From assembly GCA_025024175.1 (NCBI GenBank), contig QCXZ01000001.1, positions 9,238,001 through 9,302,000 on the forward strand: DNA of 64,000 nt. The letters run 5' to 3'. Position numbers and translations under genes: made by a program. The stretch comes from Rhyzopertha dominica. Lineage: Eukaryota > Arthropoda > Insecta > Coleoptera > Bostrichidae. The notes below the pieces were generated by a model that did not search any database, was not told the DNA's origin, and was given only the letters and a program-made list of their open reading frames with translations. Positions 22,581-32,934 of the stretch are shown piece after piece. Every line of letters starts with the position of its first letter. The stretch's first letter is position 1.

Positions 22581-23190
22581 AATGGTTTTCGCTCGCCCCT
22601 TCTAATAATTAGCTTATAGCCACCGTTCAACAGCTTCATTACGCATTCTAAGCCGACATCCGAAAAATTCCCAATTTTTATTAATAACACACACCGCGCC
22701 ATAAATCAATTACACAGCCGGCTCACAGAATGTTTAATGTCTTTGTTGTTATTAATTACGGCTAGATAGAGGCCCGCTGAGAGGCTCACAGCATGGGTCC
22801 TGCGCTTCCTCCCCCTTCCCTCTAGGACGCCACTGACCAACTGTCACTGTCTTTGAAGTACGATAGACGAAGTACGGGAATAATACTCCCGCATGACCCG
22901 GTGTGAGAAAGGAATTTTGTCGTAAACAAAGCGGCAATATGCGAAGTGGTGGTAAAATTTATTGCGTACTAGCACCCAAAGTAATTGCGTAATTAGGAGA
23001 ACAAGATTCTTTGAACGGAGCTGTCTTTTTACCGTGGTAGATGGAACGGGAGGACAGAGCAAATATTAATTACGGGTTTTTGCGCTCTGTGGCGCCCCAG
23101 CAGATGTAATTAATTTGACAGGATGCGAGTGGACGGTTTGCTATTATACTTAGCGAAGGAATAGCTTAATTATACGTTGTGTTGGGCTAC
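22581..23190. other. G+C-richer non-coding island with TAATTA words
   Basis: About 600 bases with repeated TTAATTA / TTAATTAC words (22700-22760, 23065-23115), CCGCGCC, and stretches such as GAGGCCCGCTGAGAGGCTC. Two short minus-strand frames overlap it but show no domain. The density of homeodomain-type AT-rich core words in G+C-rich context is the best example in the window of a possible enhancer-like block; this is inference. Confidence 0.4.
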
Positions 23191-23555
23191 TGTGCTAAGT
23201 GGAAGTACATTTGCAACGCTCTTTGTTTTGTAGTACATTGGCCTGGCTCTACTGTTATGGCTTTATATTTGTAATAAATAATACGGGTGACAGCGTGACG
23301 CAAAAGAGCCTAACTCGCTTATTTAGTGTTTAAACAAAATCCTCGGGCCACTTGATNTTCTAATAAGTCATATNCTGATGTACAAAATTATGACGTGAGT
23401 AATTTCCTAGCAGCGACTTTATCAATTTGTTTTAATGGTATGCTTAAGTTTTTTTTTGTATTGCTAACTTTGCGTAACAACTTTACTGAGGAAATAATAA
23501 ATTCAATTTATCTTGGTATTCTACCAGGAAATAGCTAATAATAATACTCCTATCC
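23191..23555. other. Non-coding A+T-rich stretch with ambiguous bases
   Basis: Nothing recognised; two N bases lie near 23357 and 23374. Confidence 0.4.
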
Positions 23556-23835
23556 ACCTTCTCCGTGGACTTTCTGATCTTTAGAAGACATTTTTCAGTT
23601 CGGTAGGCCATCATTGCATATGTATTGCAGAAAATTAACTAATTTTGGAAATGGGAAGTATCTCTCTAAGTGGCTCACGCAAGCACCACATATATTATAG
23701 CTATACCTTGTTGGTTTGCCACGTATGAACCATTTGGCGGAATGCCTTCCACAATAATATACCATACTCTCATCAACGCTAAGGTTAAAAATTGAATATG
23801 CTAAAAATATTGTTTTAATAAGTCTAATAGTGGCC
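23556..23835 (-). mobile_element. piggyBac transposase fragment, family 1
   Basis: The minus strand from about 23810 to 23640 reads NLSVDESMVYYCGRHSAKWF followed by IRGKPTRYSYNICG, the catalytic-core signature of insect piggyBac-like transposases (consensus DESM, GRH..KQFIRGKP.R), including the first catalytic aspartate in DESM. After LERYFPF the frame breaks and only a short tail (frame-shifted MAYRTEKC, 23610 down) remains. N- and C-terminal domains are missing. The minus-strand frame immediately upstream (24082-23858) might be scrambled piggyBac sequence but was not assigned. TTAA target duplications were not located. It differs in sequence from the second piggyBac relic at 56560-57700. 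Confidence 0.65.
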
Positions 23836-24955
23836 GGCTTTCTTCTGTTCGTCTAAATTAATAAATTATTGTTGTTTGAACAATGCTGCCTTGAACATCA
23901 ATAAGGACAGTGCCGAAACGAAAGTAGTACCAAACTCCTTGAGTTTCAGTTTCAAATATGTGGTGAAGTCTTAAGGGACACCAGTCAATTAAGATTTTCT
24001 GACGCCTGTAGACATTTTCGCTTGCCACTATAACTTGGTTGCTTGTTAGCTTCAAAATACAGCCAGAATAGGAAACAACCAAGCTAAATTTTCCTCGGAT
24101 ATGTTTTTCTGTATTTGTATATTCAACAAAAATACATCCTTGTAAACTTTACAGAAAAGGGTAATCTTTCTACATTCTTCACTAGCGAACGTACAAGTAT
24201 AGAAATTTTCCTGTAGTAAAAACTGTTAAAATAAGTGAATGAGTTTTTCTTATTCCGTTTTTACTAAATAATTATAGAACGAAGGAGCTGCAAGTCTTAT
24301 AAATATGCTTGGCGGGTGGTGCCATCAAACGGTTGGTATGACTTCTTCCTAATGTCACATTTTCGCGTAGAAAATGGGGACACTGTATTGCGGGTTATAA
24401 TGGCAGAGGAAATCTCACATGCATTATAAAATTTTACAGACTGAGGACCCTTAAAGCAAATTAGTCATTTTTTCAGTAAAATTAGGTGTGCAAAGTAGCA
24501 ACTTTCATTTGGACTATACAAAGAACTATTAAAAAAGAAAGAAAATATGGAGTTTTCATTAAATGAACTGATGACGAGGNTGTAGCCCGAGAACCTATGA
24601 CGCCATAGTACTATTTTGGAAATAGTCACATTTATAGTCGTTGTATTTGCGGTCAAGTGCGTTACCGTTGCTTACGCGGTCGAGGGTAGTAAGTGTGCTA
24701 TAAATTACTACTTACACTCTATCTACCTGCAATAGCACTCTTTTTAAGAGATTTTTAAAGTATTTGACCGCCAGTTTCATTGTAACGTTCTTTATACTTC
24801 TTCTTGTCTTAACAAATTAAAGAAATACTAGAGTACTGGGTAATATTTATATGTATCTATTGCAAAAAAAAAACGATAGATAATTGCCGGATATATTGTA
24901 AATAATTTCTCGGGAAAACGTCAAGGGTGCTTGGGCTAAATTAAGCAATGGATTT
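23836..24955. other. Non-coding stretch with an unassigned 74-codon minus-strand frame
   Basis: The frame 24082-23858 (minus) has a protein-like composition but no identified domain. The rest is A+T-rich with an N near 24580 and nothing recognised. Confidence 0.3.
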
Positions 24956-24959
24956 TTTC

Positions 24960-25005
24960 ACTTTGTCTATATTTCGGACCATAATCGGCCCATCGTCAGG
25001 ACACC
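24960..25005 (-). ncRNA. Hammerhead-like stem-loop motif a
   Basis: On the minus strand CTGACGA is followed by a stem (GGGCC with GGTCC, six-base loop GATTAT) and then GAAAT. The order CTGANGA, stem II, GAAA is that of a hammerhead ribozyme core, with one extra base between CTGACGA and the stem. No PLE coding relic was recognised next to it. It may be the 3' end of a short non-autonomous element. Activity is unproven. Confidence 0.35.
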
Positions 25006-28000
25006 AAAATTAAATACATAACCGGCATTTTTTTATTAAACTTTGTAACACTTACTGTTAACTCCAGATATACAAGGAAACAAAACAAGAAAACTTAAAA
25101 CTTTGATTATGAAAAAATAAACTGTTACAGACTGCCGTATGACAGAACTGAATAATTAATAGGTGTCCAACCGCAAAACTGACAAAACTGACAAAAATTA
25201 TTCGACATGATCAAGGATAGAGTTGTTGAACAAGCTAAAAATTCAAGTGCAGTTTAACAAATATAAACATTATTTAAAAAATTATAGATATATATTAATT
25301 TTTGTTGTATTATTTCTTCTTGGTATCTATTGTGATATGACCTAATCTATAGCACTGTAAGAAGTGTGGGGATTGAATCATGTTTGTAATGTATAATAGT
25401 TAGAAACGTCCGCCAAAGTATGTATGAAAAAGTACAAAAACTGTACATTTGGTCAATTATGCATGATAAATTAATTTACCAACGCCAGTGTACTGATTTT
25501 CAACTACTTGTCCTTACTGCGAACAAATTTCTTTCATTTATAAATGTTTTCTTTTTTTCCTGAATATGGGTATTCCGTTCAAAACAGCTCTTAACCTGCT
25601 AGAGTACAATGAATTATAATAAAAGTAAAAGGCCTCCTTTTGAACTATTTGACTAGGATGTGTGGTTTTCTTTATTAGAAGCACAACAACTTACTGTATA
25701 GCCAACTGAAACAAACATGATACATATATGCTTACAAACATAAACAAGTCAAAGTTACAAATTGCGATGTCAGCAATAGTTGGATAAAATTATGTGTAAA
25801 GCAAAGAAATGTTTTTGTGAAACATTGCAGATTTGATCTGTAAACAGCGAAGAAACTTTGTTTTAATCAGCAAGCGCGTTTTCCTCCGTAACAAACTAAA
25901 CTTTCTCGAGCTGTCGTGAACTGTTGTATGTTGATAGAACCGTTTCGCTTTTAAATCAATTATTTGTAATTTATCACTGCAAAATTTGGCATAACATTAC
26001 ACTTTTTTGCTTCATGAAGATGAAGGCATTAAGGAATTTTTAAATGTTGTAGTTGAGAAATGTGAATAAGAGAGTGGATATTTCGTAAAATGGTAGAAAG
26101 ATAAAACTATCTAACCATCTTTAATGTGTAGGCAAAAATCAAGGTAATTGGATGCATTCTTCACTTAAAGTTATTCTTGATGGCACAAAATTAAAGAGAT
26201 TGGAGTGCCTGTGGAATATACAGCCGAAACAGAAATTGAAAAATTTAGTACTCATACCTATCAACAAGTGAATGAGGTGATTGCCCTTCCTCTGATTTAT
26301 AATATATAATACAACAAAGTAGTCGATTTTTTTAGTAGACACATAATCTACCTCTACAGTTTGGACATTTTCAATAGCCGATCCAAATCGTACTATGAAC
26401 GTTTTCGAATCATTTAACATGCACTTTAAAGAAATCTATAACACTGCTCATTCCCATATATAGCATAGAATTTAAGGTTTATTGCCACCTCCAATAATAA
26501 GCGTCACTGAATGACATTTATCCAAAAATACATAATCAAGGCAATAATTCGTATTTAAAAAAACATTGCTTATGAATGTGTTAAATACAGGCTTGCAAAA
26601 CGGGATTACCACAAAATGTATGCCCAAAACGGAAGATAAGCAAGTGACTTATAGCACAATCACTGAACTTGGCGGCATACACAACGCTACATGCAACGAC
26701 ACCACTATTTTGCACATCAAAATATGCCCGACCTATAATAAATATGAATTTCAGAATGACTAGGTAATTATTTGAATCATATGTATAAAGTCATGATTTA
26801 ATTATTATATAATATGGATTTCGACCAAAACATTAAAAGGAATGAAATATTTATCTCTGTGCGTTATTAACTATTTATTCCTTTGACGTGAACATTACCT
26901 ACAATTTAATTAAAGTAAATTTACGGGAGCACTATTATTGTAAATTAATGAAATATTATACAAATAAATTAGCTTGCATTCATTGCTACAAGGCAGATTT
27001 ACTCATAAAGTGGTTGATTACCATTAGTTAAGTTAATAATGATATGTGTCTACCACACATCCGTTACCTTTGTTTTCTCTCAAAGTTGTTCTTTGTGGCT
27101 ATCGATTACACCATTCCCATCTAAATGCATTAAGAAGCTTCATAGAGCGACAAGATCTGAATTAAGTAATGATATGTTTTAGAACACACAAAAAAAGAGA
27201 CACTTATAAACTTACAAACATCCCCTAAGGCGTGGTCGACAGTCCCACTTTCTATAATGCTCCAAGCCCATTTGACATTTTTATATTCCTAATTGCTTAC
27301 GTCGTAAAAAGCTCACGCTATTAGATAGACCATCCTATTAGAGCCATAAACACTATAACATACAATCAACAGGTTTTCAAGACTATAACCAAACTGAACC
27401 TGACTTTTACCTAATCACGTTACAACGCCGTAAATCACGAGCTTTATTAATTGTAAATATTTGATATCTTAAACGGAGGATTTCCGCCGTTTTAAATATT
27501 CAGTACTGGGTGGCAATAAACTCCGTTTTGCTTGCCTTATCGGTGTCATCGTTTCACACTCTGTTTCTCCCATCCTGCACTGTTGAGCACGTCTTTTTAC
27601 ATATTAAACGGGCTGGCTAGATGGCTCCTTGCAGCTTGCAGCAGCAAGATTAAGGTTCTGTTCTTTGTGCCCACATATCACATGCAAATTAGGCTGGTTG
27701 AAAATGCAAATTTTAACATGTTTAATCGTGTAGCGAAATGAATCACCTTAGATACGAAATAGCACAGTAGCGTATTACAAGTCCAATTAGAATAATTCAG
27801 AATATGAATTGCAGATTTCCCGCAGACTTTGATGCATTGGCAGCTTGAATTGCTTACCATTAGACGTAGCATGCGGTCGGCTGCAATTTGTTGTGCTCAG
27901 TTTTCAAATTGCTTAAAATATGCAATGGTCGTTTAAAAGTAGTAGGTGGCCAAGTACAGGAAACTATAAATCTGCACGTCAAAATTAACGCACCATTAAA

Positions 28001-28425
28001 AATTGGCTACAAAATTACAACTCTAAAATGGATTGGCTAATACAATTTTTATAATTTTTTGTTTCAATTGTATAGCTTCATTTATCAGCAATGACGGTGT
28101 TTTAGAAGGTTTCATTTCAATTTCAGTATACATTAGATACAGGGTGTTTAAACGATGCACTAGCTACAACTGGTGATGTCAATTGGAATTTAATTGTAGC
28201 CTCATTTTCCTAAACATTTTCTTTTTTTATTCACACCAATATATTTGTTATTATAGTCTTTAAGTGTACCAGTTCTTTGTAAAAATTTAAGAACTAAACC
28301 ACAACAAAATTAAACTTAAGAACACTACAACAACAAGAACAGTAGCTACCTACAGGTAACAAGAAATGTCATAAGAACNAGAAAGATCGAAAAAAANCAT
28401 TTGAAGGCTTCCGTGGTTGTTGTCG
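25006..28425. other. Long A+T-rich non-coding stretch
   Basis: No gene or element recognised in 3.4 kb. The frames at 26139-26420 (minus), 26566-26763, 27532-27741 and 27678-27872 (minus) have no resemblance to known proteins. A short imperfect inverted word around TTAAACGG...CCGTTTTAA lies near 27470-27497. N bases occur near 28379 and 28397. Confidence 0.35.
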
Positions 28426-28428
28426 ATT

Positions 28429-28467
28429 ACATGTTGTTTTCCGGGCTGGTTCCCATGTTGCTTATTT
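28429..28467 (+). repeat. Inverted repeat, 3' side of PLE 1
   Basis: The 39 bases (ACATGTTGTTTTCCGGGCTG at the left end) recur in reverse complement at 29519-29557 with a single substitution. PLEs are known to carry terminal repeats in direct or inverted arrangement, so this is probably part of the element's terminal repeat. Confidence 0.75.
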
Positions 28468-28507
28468 GACCTTGACGTTTCGACGTTCATGTCGGAGTCT
28501 TACTCAT
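28465..28507 (-). ncRNA. Hammerhead-like stem-loop motif b, 3' end of PLE 1
   Basis: On the minus strand, just inside the 3' inverted repeat, CGAC-ATGAA-CGTCG forms a stem followed by AAACGTCAAGGTC. The A-C...G-T pairing expected of a very short stem III and a C at the cleavage position are present. The CTGANGA box is degraded (AAGACTC). PLEs of many animals carry hammerhead motifs in their terminal repeats; this copy would be inactive. Confidence 0.35.
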
Positions 28508-29518
28508 TCTCTGCCAGAATCTCGCTTCCCTTGACAGCATTTGTGCCTCCTCGCATTTGATGTTGTGACTAGTCTCCATTCGGTGTTCTGCTACAGCTGA
28601 CCTGTCGCATTGCTGGTCTCTGGTATCCCTGATGTGCTCCTTAATTCTCGTGCTGATGTGCCTTCCGGTTTGGCCGACGTAAACCTTCCCACAGCTGCAT
28701 GGGATGCTATATACACACCTTGTGTTTGTAGCCCCTCAATCGTCGAACGACATTTCGGAAAGGCCTTAGCCAGCTTTTCCGGGGCGATGAAAATGGTATT
28801 TATCTGATGTCTTCTCAGCAACCGTCCGATTTTATCAGTACATCCATTGACGTAGGGCAGGTATGCTGCAGCAATGAGCTCTTCTGGTTCCTTCCTCCGA
28901 GGTTGCATGTTGGTAGCCTTCTCGATCTGTGCCTTAGGATATCCGTTCTTCTGTAGTGCTCTGCGTAGATGTTCTAATTCCTCTTCGACGTGGTCTGGTT
29001 CGCTGACTAGCTTCGCTCGTTGCATCAGCGTGTTGACGACTCCTTATTTTTGGGCGGGGTGGTGGTGTGAATCTGCATGCAGGTAGCGATCCGTGTGGGT
29101 TGGCTTCCTATAGACCCGCGGTCCTAGCATGCCGTCTTGTTTCCTTGTCACCATCACATCCAGGAATAGTAGGGCGCCATTGGTCTCCATCTCCATTGTG
29201 AATTGTATGCCGCTGTGGATGCTGTTTAGATGTTCTGTTCCCTCTGCGGCCAGACGGTGAAAGTGTTGTCCACGTATCTAAACCAACACTTAGGTTTAAG
29301 GCGTACCGATGCCAAAGCAGTTGTGTTGAAGGCTTCCAAGCAGAGAAAGCGGTGACCCCATAGGAGCACCTTCTGTCTGCTCGTAGTGTTTCTCCTGGAA
29401 CTTGAAGAAAGTACATTTCAGGCAGATATTCGCTAGTTGGACCAGTTCTTCATCCAGGTCCTCTTCTTGTAGACGTTTCTTCAACTCAACATCAACACCA
29501 TCTTCACCGCCCGGGAAT

Positions 29519-29557
29519 AAATAAGCAACGTGGGAACCAGCCCGGAAAACAACATGT
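29519..29557 (-). repeat. Inverted repeat, 5' side of PLE 1
   Basis: Mate of 28429-28467. It directly abuts the C-terminal end of the Tc1 relic, so it marks the PLE border. Confidence 0.75.
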
Positions 29558-30200
29558 CAATATCTCGTATTGCTGCCTCTATCACTAATAACAGCTTAAC
29601 ATCGTTTCCTCATACTTGAAACCAGTCGCCTAATCTGGCGTTGCTCAATGTTGTTCCATATTTCCATGATCATGTTTATAATGTCGTCAAGAGAGACAGG
29701 CAGTGGCTGACGGTTCCAAAGTTGTGTGCCCATATTATCTCACAAATGATCTATTGGATTGAGTTTGGGACTGCATGTAGGCCAGTTTATAGTCTCATTA
29801 TCGTCAAATAACTTCCACGTAAAGAGACAAGTTCTGTTTGAGCTGTCAAAGAAATCGCTCCCCAAACCATTACGGAACCTCCCTTAAATGAGGCGATTTG
29901 TCGAACGTTGCATTGTGCATAACACTCATTTGGCCGTCGGAGAACTTTACGGCGGCTGTCGCAGCTGTATAGACAAAACCTGGATTTGTCCGTGAATAAG
30001 ACGCGTTTCCAATCCTCAAAATTCCACATGTCGTTGAGTAAGCTGCAGTTCCGTTTTGCGATGATTTGCCGTTAACATTAGTCCTCTTTCAGGAATTCGG
30101 AAGCTCAAAATATGCTTTTTAAGACGTCTTCTTACAGTAGCCACACTTGTTTGGACACTATGAGTACCATTATTTGACGAAACTCCTCTTTTACTCACAG
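29558..30200 (-). mobile_element. Decayed Tc1-like transposase
   Basis: A Tc1-family (DD34E) transposase relic on the minus strand. The frame at 30198-30016 holds the helix-turn-helix end: TVRRRLKKHILSFRIPERGL and LTQRHVEF. The overlapping frame 30029-29787 holds the first catalytic block, WKRVLFTDKSRFCLYSCDSR (first aspartate in FTDKSRF intact), then RRPNECYAQCN and GGSVMVWGAISL. Next the sequence jumps from RGSYLT to a frame-shifted TINWPTCSPKLNPIDHL, so about 50 residues with the second aspartate are deleted. The final acidic residue is aspartate in NPID, where Tc1 has NPIE. The C-terminal IEQRQIRRLVSSMRKRC follows near 29650-29605. The relic ends against the PLE inverted repeat at 29557. 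Confidence 0.85.
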
Positions 30201-30435
30201 ACCTTATCAGTTTATCAACTGATCATGTGAACTACTATCTTTCCACAATAGGAGAAAGGTTTTTTTCGTTATATTACACTTTCAAAAAACACATCGCCAA
30301 CAAAAATATTCTTCAAGAGTAAATGTACCTTAATATTTGCCAAAGAATGTGGTGATGTTGACATCATCATCAAAAAGTTGTTACAATGAAACCTGAATTT
30401 TTTTTTTGAACATATTTGTAGGTTTTCAACCCTAT
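30201..30435. other. Short non-coding stretch
   Basis: Nothing recognised. The Tc1 terminal inverted repeat was looked for upstream of the transposase start and was not identified. Confidence 0.4.
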
Positions 30436-30985
30436 ATGCTCCTTTCCACGCCACAATCTACTCTACTCATGTTTTGCTATCATCACCCGCTTTCCATACC
30501 GATTCTCATCGAACCCATCGGTCTGTTAATTACACCCTTTGATTATTTTGCGTTTTCGCTCGCCGCCAGCCGACCTCCATCGTCCTCTACGACAAAAGGA
30601 AACAAAAACAGCGCGTTTGGCTGAAATTTGAATGCAGCCGAGTCGCGGCGGGACTCCGGTGATTATTTTCGTCGAAAAAGCACCGGACTGCCCGCCGCGC
30701 CGTGCGTCTGCAATATGCGCAAGCGGCCCATCGGGGTTCCGGGCTTTTATTACTTTTAAACATCGTCTTATTCAGTACTTTGAATACAAATTAGCTGTAT
30801 TAATGTTTGGAGTCCCGTTCGCGCAACACAAGCGCCGGCGAATTAATAACCTTATTTATTGCGGCTGGGTCCCCTAAGTATTGTGTGTTTAATGTTATTT
30901 TGACGAGTAATGCAGTCAGCGCCTGTTGCTTGATGGAGTTCGGTTGTCTCTTTGCCTCCGGTAGGTAAATTGAAGAACGTCAGTG
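30436..30985. other. G+C-rich non-coding island
   Basis: One of the most G+C-rich stretches of the window (GCCCGCCGCGCCGTGCGTCT near 30690), ending in AATTAATAACC (30840) next to CGCCGGCG. Two short plus-strand frames (30406-30624 and 30632-30877) cross it, but their residues follow composition and lack any domain. Candidate conserved non-coding DNA. Confidence 0.4.
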
Positions 30986-31930
30986 GCTATACAGTATATG
31001 TTTTGTAATCGTTTCTGTACTATGGATTACGTCAGAAAACTAAGATGATTTTTATACAATCTGACAAACATCATATGAAATACTCAACGAAGAGTGCATG
31101 CAAGGACTATGGAGAAGACTAGAAAAGGCTTTTATTAAAGAAAGGGAGCTGCCGCAACAGATTAGCATATTTTTAAACTTGAAGGCACAAAAGGTTGTAC
31201 AAAATATTTTTAATATTACGACGCACACTAACCAAATGAGAACCTATACATGTAACAGGTAGACAACTTGGTTTCTTAGATGAAGACATAAAAACAGCAG
31301 TGAAATTTCTATCTAAACATTTTTAACAAAAATTTTGAAAACAAAAAGCAAACAAACAATACTTTTAAAGGTCTAGAACCAAAGCATGTTTAAATTTGAG
31401 TCATCTAGAATACAAATTTTCCAATTCTTGATGGTGGCATAAAAAACATTATGGAGCATATTGACTATATCNGCGTAANGCTCATTACCANGTAACCATT
31501 ACAGGTAAAGTGAAATCAACGCATTGGTTGTTGAAGAAGTTGAAATGGCGGAAGATGTTTTTGACGATAATATTAATTTTGATTATTTATTACAAACTAT
31601 TTAGAAATTTTAGAGAGATACAAAATTTTAATGACCAAAATTGGACAATACTAAGCGATTTTTGCAATTTCAGTTGTCCCATTCTAAATTTTTTATTTGA
31701 ACGCTAATTTGTACGTTGCTGGTTTGAAAGTAGTTTTTGATTTTTAGTCAAGGTTGCTCGTTTAGATTTTTAATTTGGCAATGTCATAATTTTTCTTCCT
31801 ATAATTTATAAATATGGTACTGACGACGGCATATTAGCCGAAAGCGCTTTACCTAAATGAAAGTATAATGGATTTAACTTGGTGAAGTTATTTTAAAAAT
31901 TAATTCAAGATTCAATCCACGTTGAGCATA
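30986..31930. other. Non-coding stretch with an unassigned coding-like relic
   Basis: From 31060 to 31700 peptide-like blocks (for example LDGGIKNIMEHIDYI near 31427-31470) occur in broken frames, which suggests an old repeat; no family was assigned. Three N bases cluster around 31472-31492. A hammerhead-like stem-loop lies at 31820-31850. Confidence 0.3.
31820..31850 (+). ncRNA. Hammerhead-like stem-loop motif c
   Basis: CTGACGA is followed by CGGC-ATATTA-GCCG, a perfect four-base-pair stem with a six-base loop, and then AAAGCGCTTTACC. The box order is that of a hammerhead core, but the final G of the stem doubles as the G of GAAA, so the geometry is one base off the standard. It lies 80 bases upstream of a DDE_3 transposase start and has no PLE coding sequence next to it. 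Confidence 0.35.
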
Positions 31931-32934
31931 ATGGATAAGTTTTCATCGTTTGACAAAAAATTCACAAAAAACTGTGTGAAATATAACCGTAATGATATTC
32001 AGCACAAGAATGTGCGAAAAGACTTTGGTTCGTCGAGGGTTTTCAAAGATGATGTATAAGGCATAAAAAGAGATTTTCCTTTGACAATTGAAGAATTACA
32101 CAAGGAATTACAACTGAGCTTATGGAGTCTCCACAAATTTTGGAATCGCGGGTAAACTTAAAGCAAATTAAAAAATTTCGAGATGAAGATGGACCAGTCA
32201 CATAGATGTATGTCTACGAAACTTGGTACGACACCCATGACACTGTGAAAAAAGATAGGTGGGTGCGATAAGAGTAACAAATGCGTGTTGAATATACCGG
32301 CATCACATGGTAATAGAATAATTTTTCTACATGCGGGATCTATAACCGGATGGGTGGAAGATGCATTATTTCTATCTGCTAAAAATATGAAGGATGCAAA
32401 GGTAGATTTCCATGAAAGTATGACGGCTGAAGTTTTTGAAAATTGCTTTGAGAATAAACTGCTGTCAAGGCTTATGGCCAATTAACAATCCGTTTTTAAC
32501 ATTCTACCCAGATTGAAAAAATCCAAATACGTCTTCAAACAAAGAAGAAATCAAAAAATTTCTTTAAAAAAATGACATAAATTTTGAGGAATGTTGTACA
32601 AAGAAACAACTCCTGGAGGTTCGAAAGAGAAATGTGGACAGTTTGGCTAAAGAGCATGGACACACATTTCTACAGCTACCGCCGTATCATTGTATATTTA
32701 ATCCATTTGAAATAATTTTGCACGAGCTTAAGAGTCATGTAAGGAGGCGAAATACTGCACCAAAATTTAGTGATAGCACCATCCAAACTATCCAAGAAGT
32801 TGCGAAAATCACAGCAAATAGTTGGTCTAATTGTGTGCATCTTGTGATAAAAGAAGAAAATTTTTTATAGGGAACAGCTGGTGGCGGAGTTAATAATTCA
32901 ACTTGGTGACGATGACAGTGACTTTTTTAAATGA
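31931..32934 (+). mobile_element. Decayed DDE_3 (Tc1/IS630-like) transposase, copy 2
   Basis: A longer relic of the family seen at 3.7-4.3 kb. From ATG 31931: MDKFSSFDKKFTKN, then FPLTIEELHKELQLSLWSLH (helix-turn-helix end, about 32075-32135). The first catalytic block reads MYVYETWYDTHDTVKK, with the invariant aspartate of LDETW replaced by tyrosine. Next come LNIPASHGNRIIFLHAGS and MTAEVFENCFENKLLSRL (66-codon frame to 32485). A broken stretch follows where the second aspartate is expected. The 78-codon frame 32634-32870 holds QLPPYHCIFNPFEIILHELK, which keeps the last acidic residue (NPFE). The C-terminus ends LGDDDSDFFK with a stop at 32932-32934, an acidic tail as in complete family members. 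Several frameshifts and stops make it inactive. Confidence 0.8.

Larger units (their letters stand above)
28429..29557 (-). mobile_element. Penelope-like retroelement 1, truncated, between 39-bp inverted repeats
   Basis: A Penelope-like element (reverse transcriptase plus GIY-YIG endonuclease) on the minus strand. RT blocks are KKRLQEEDLDEELVQLANIC and HYEQTEGAPMGSPLS (29484-29340). A frame-shifted [10 protein letters not shown] follows near 29285-29255, so the catalytic YVDD reads YVDN. Then [32 protein letters not shown] and a 144-codon frame (29025-28591) with KLVSEPDHVEEELEHLRRAL are seen. At GVYIASHAAVGRF a frameshift hides the GIY-YIG core, which in the next frame continues as YVGQTGRHISTRIKEHI. 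The RT N-terminus is missing. The copy is bracketed by a 39-base inverted repeat, 28429-28467 and 29519-29557, with one mismatch. Confidence 0.85.
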
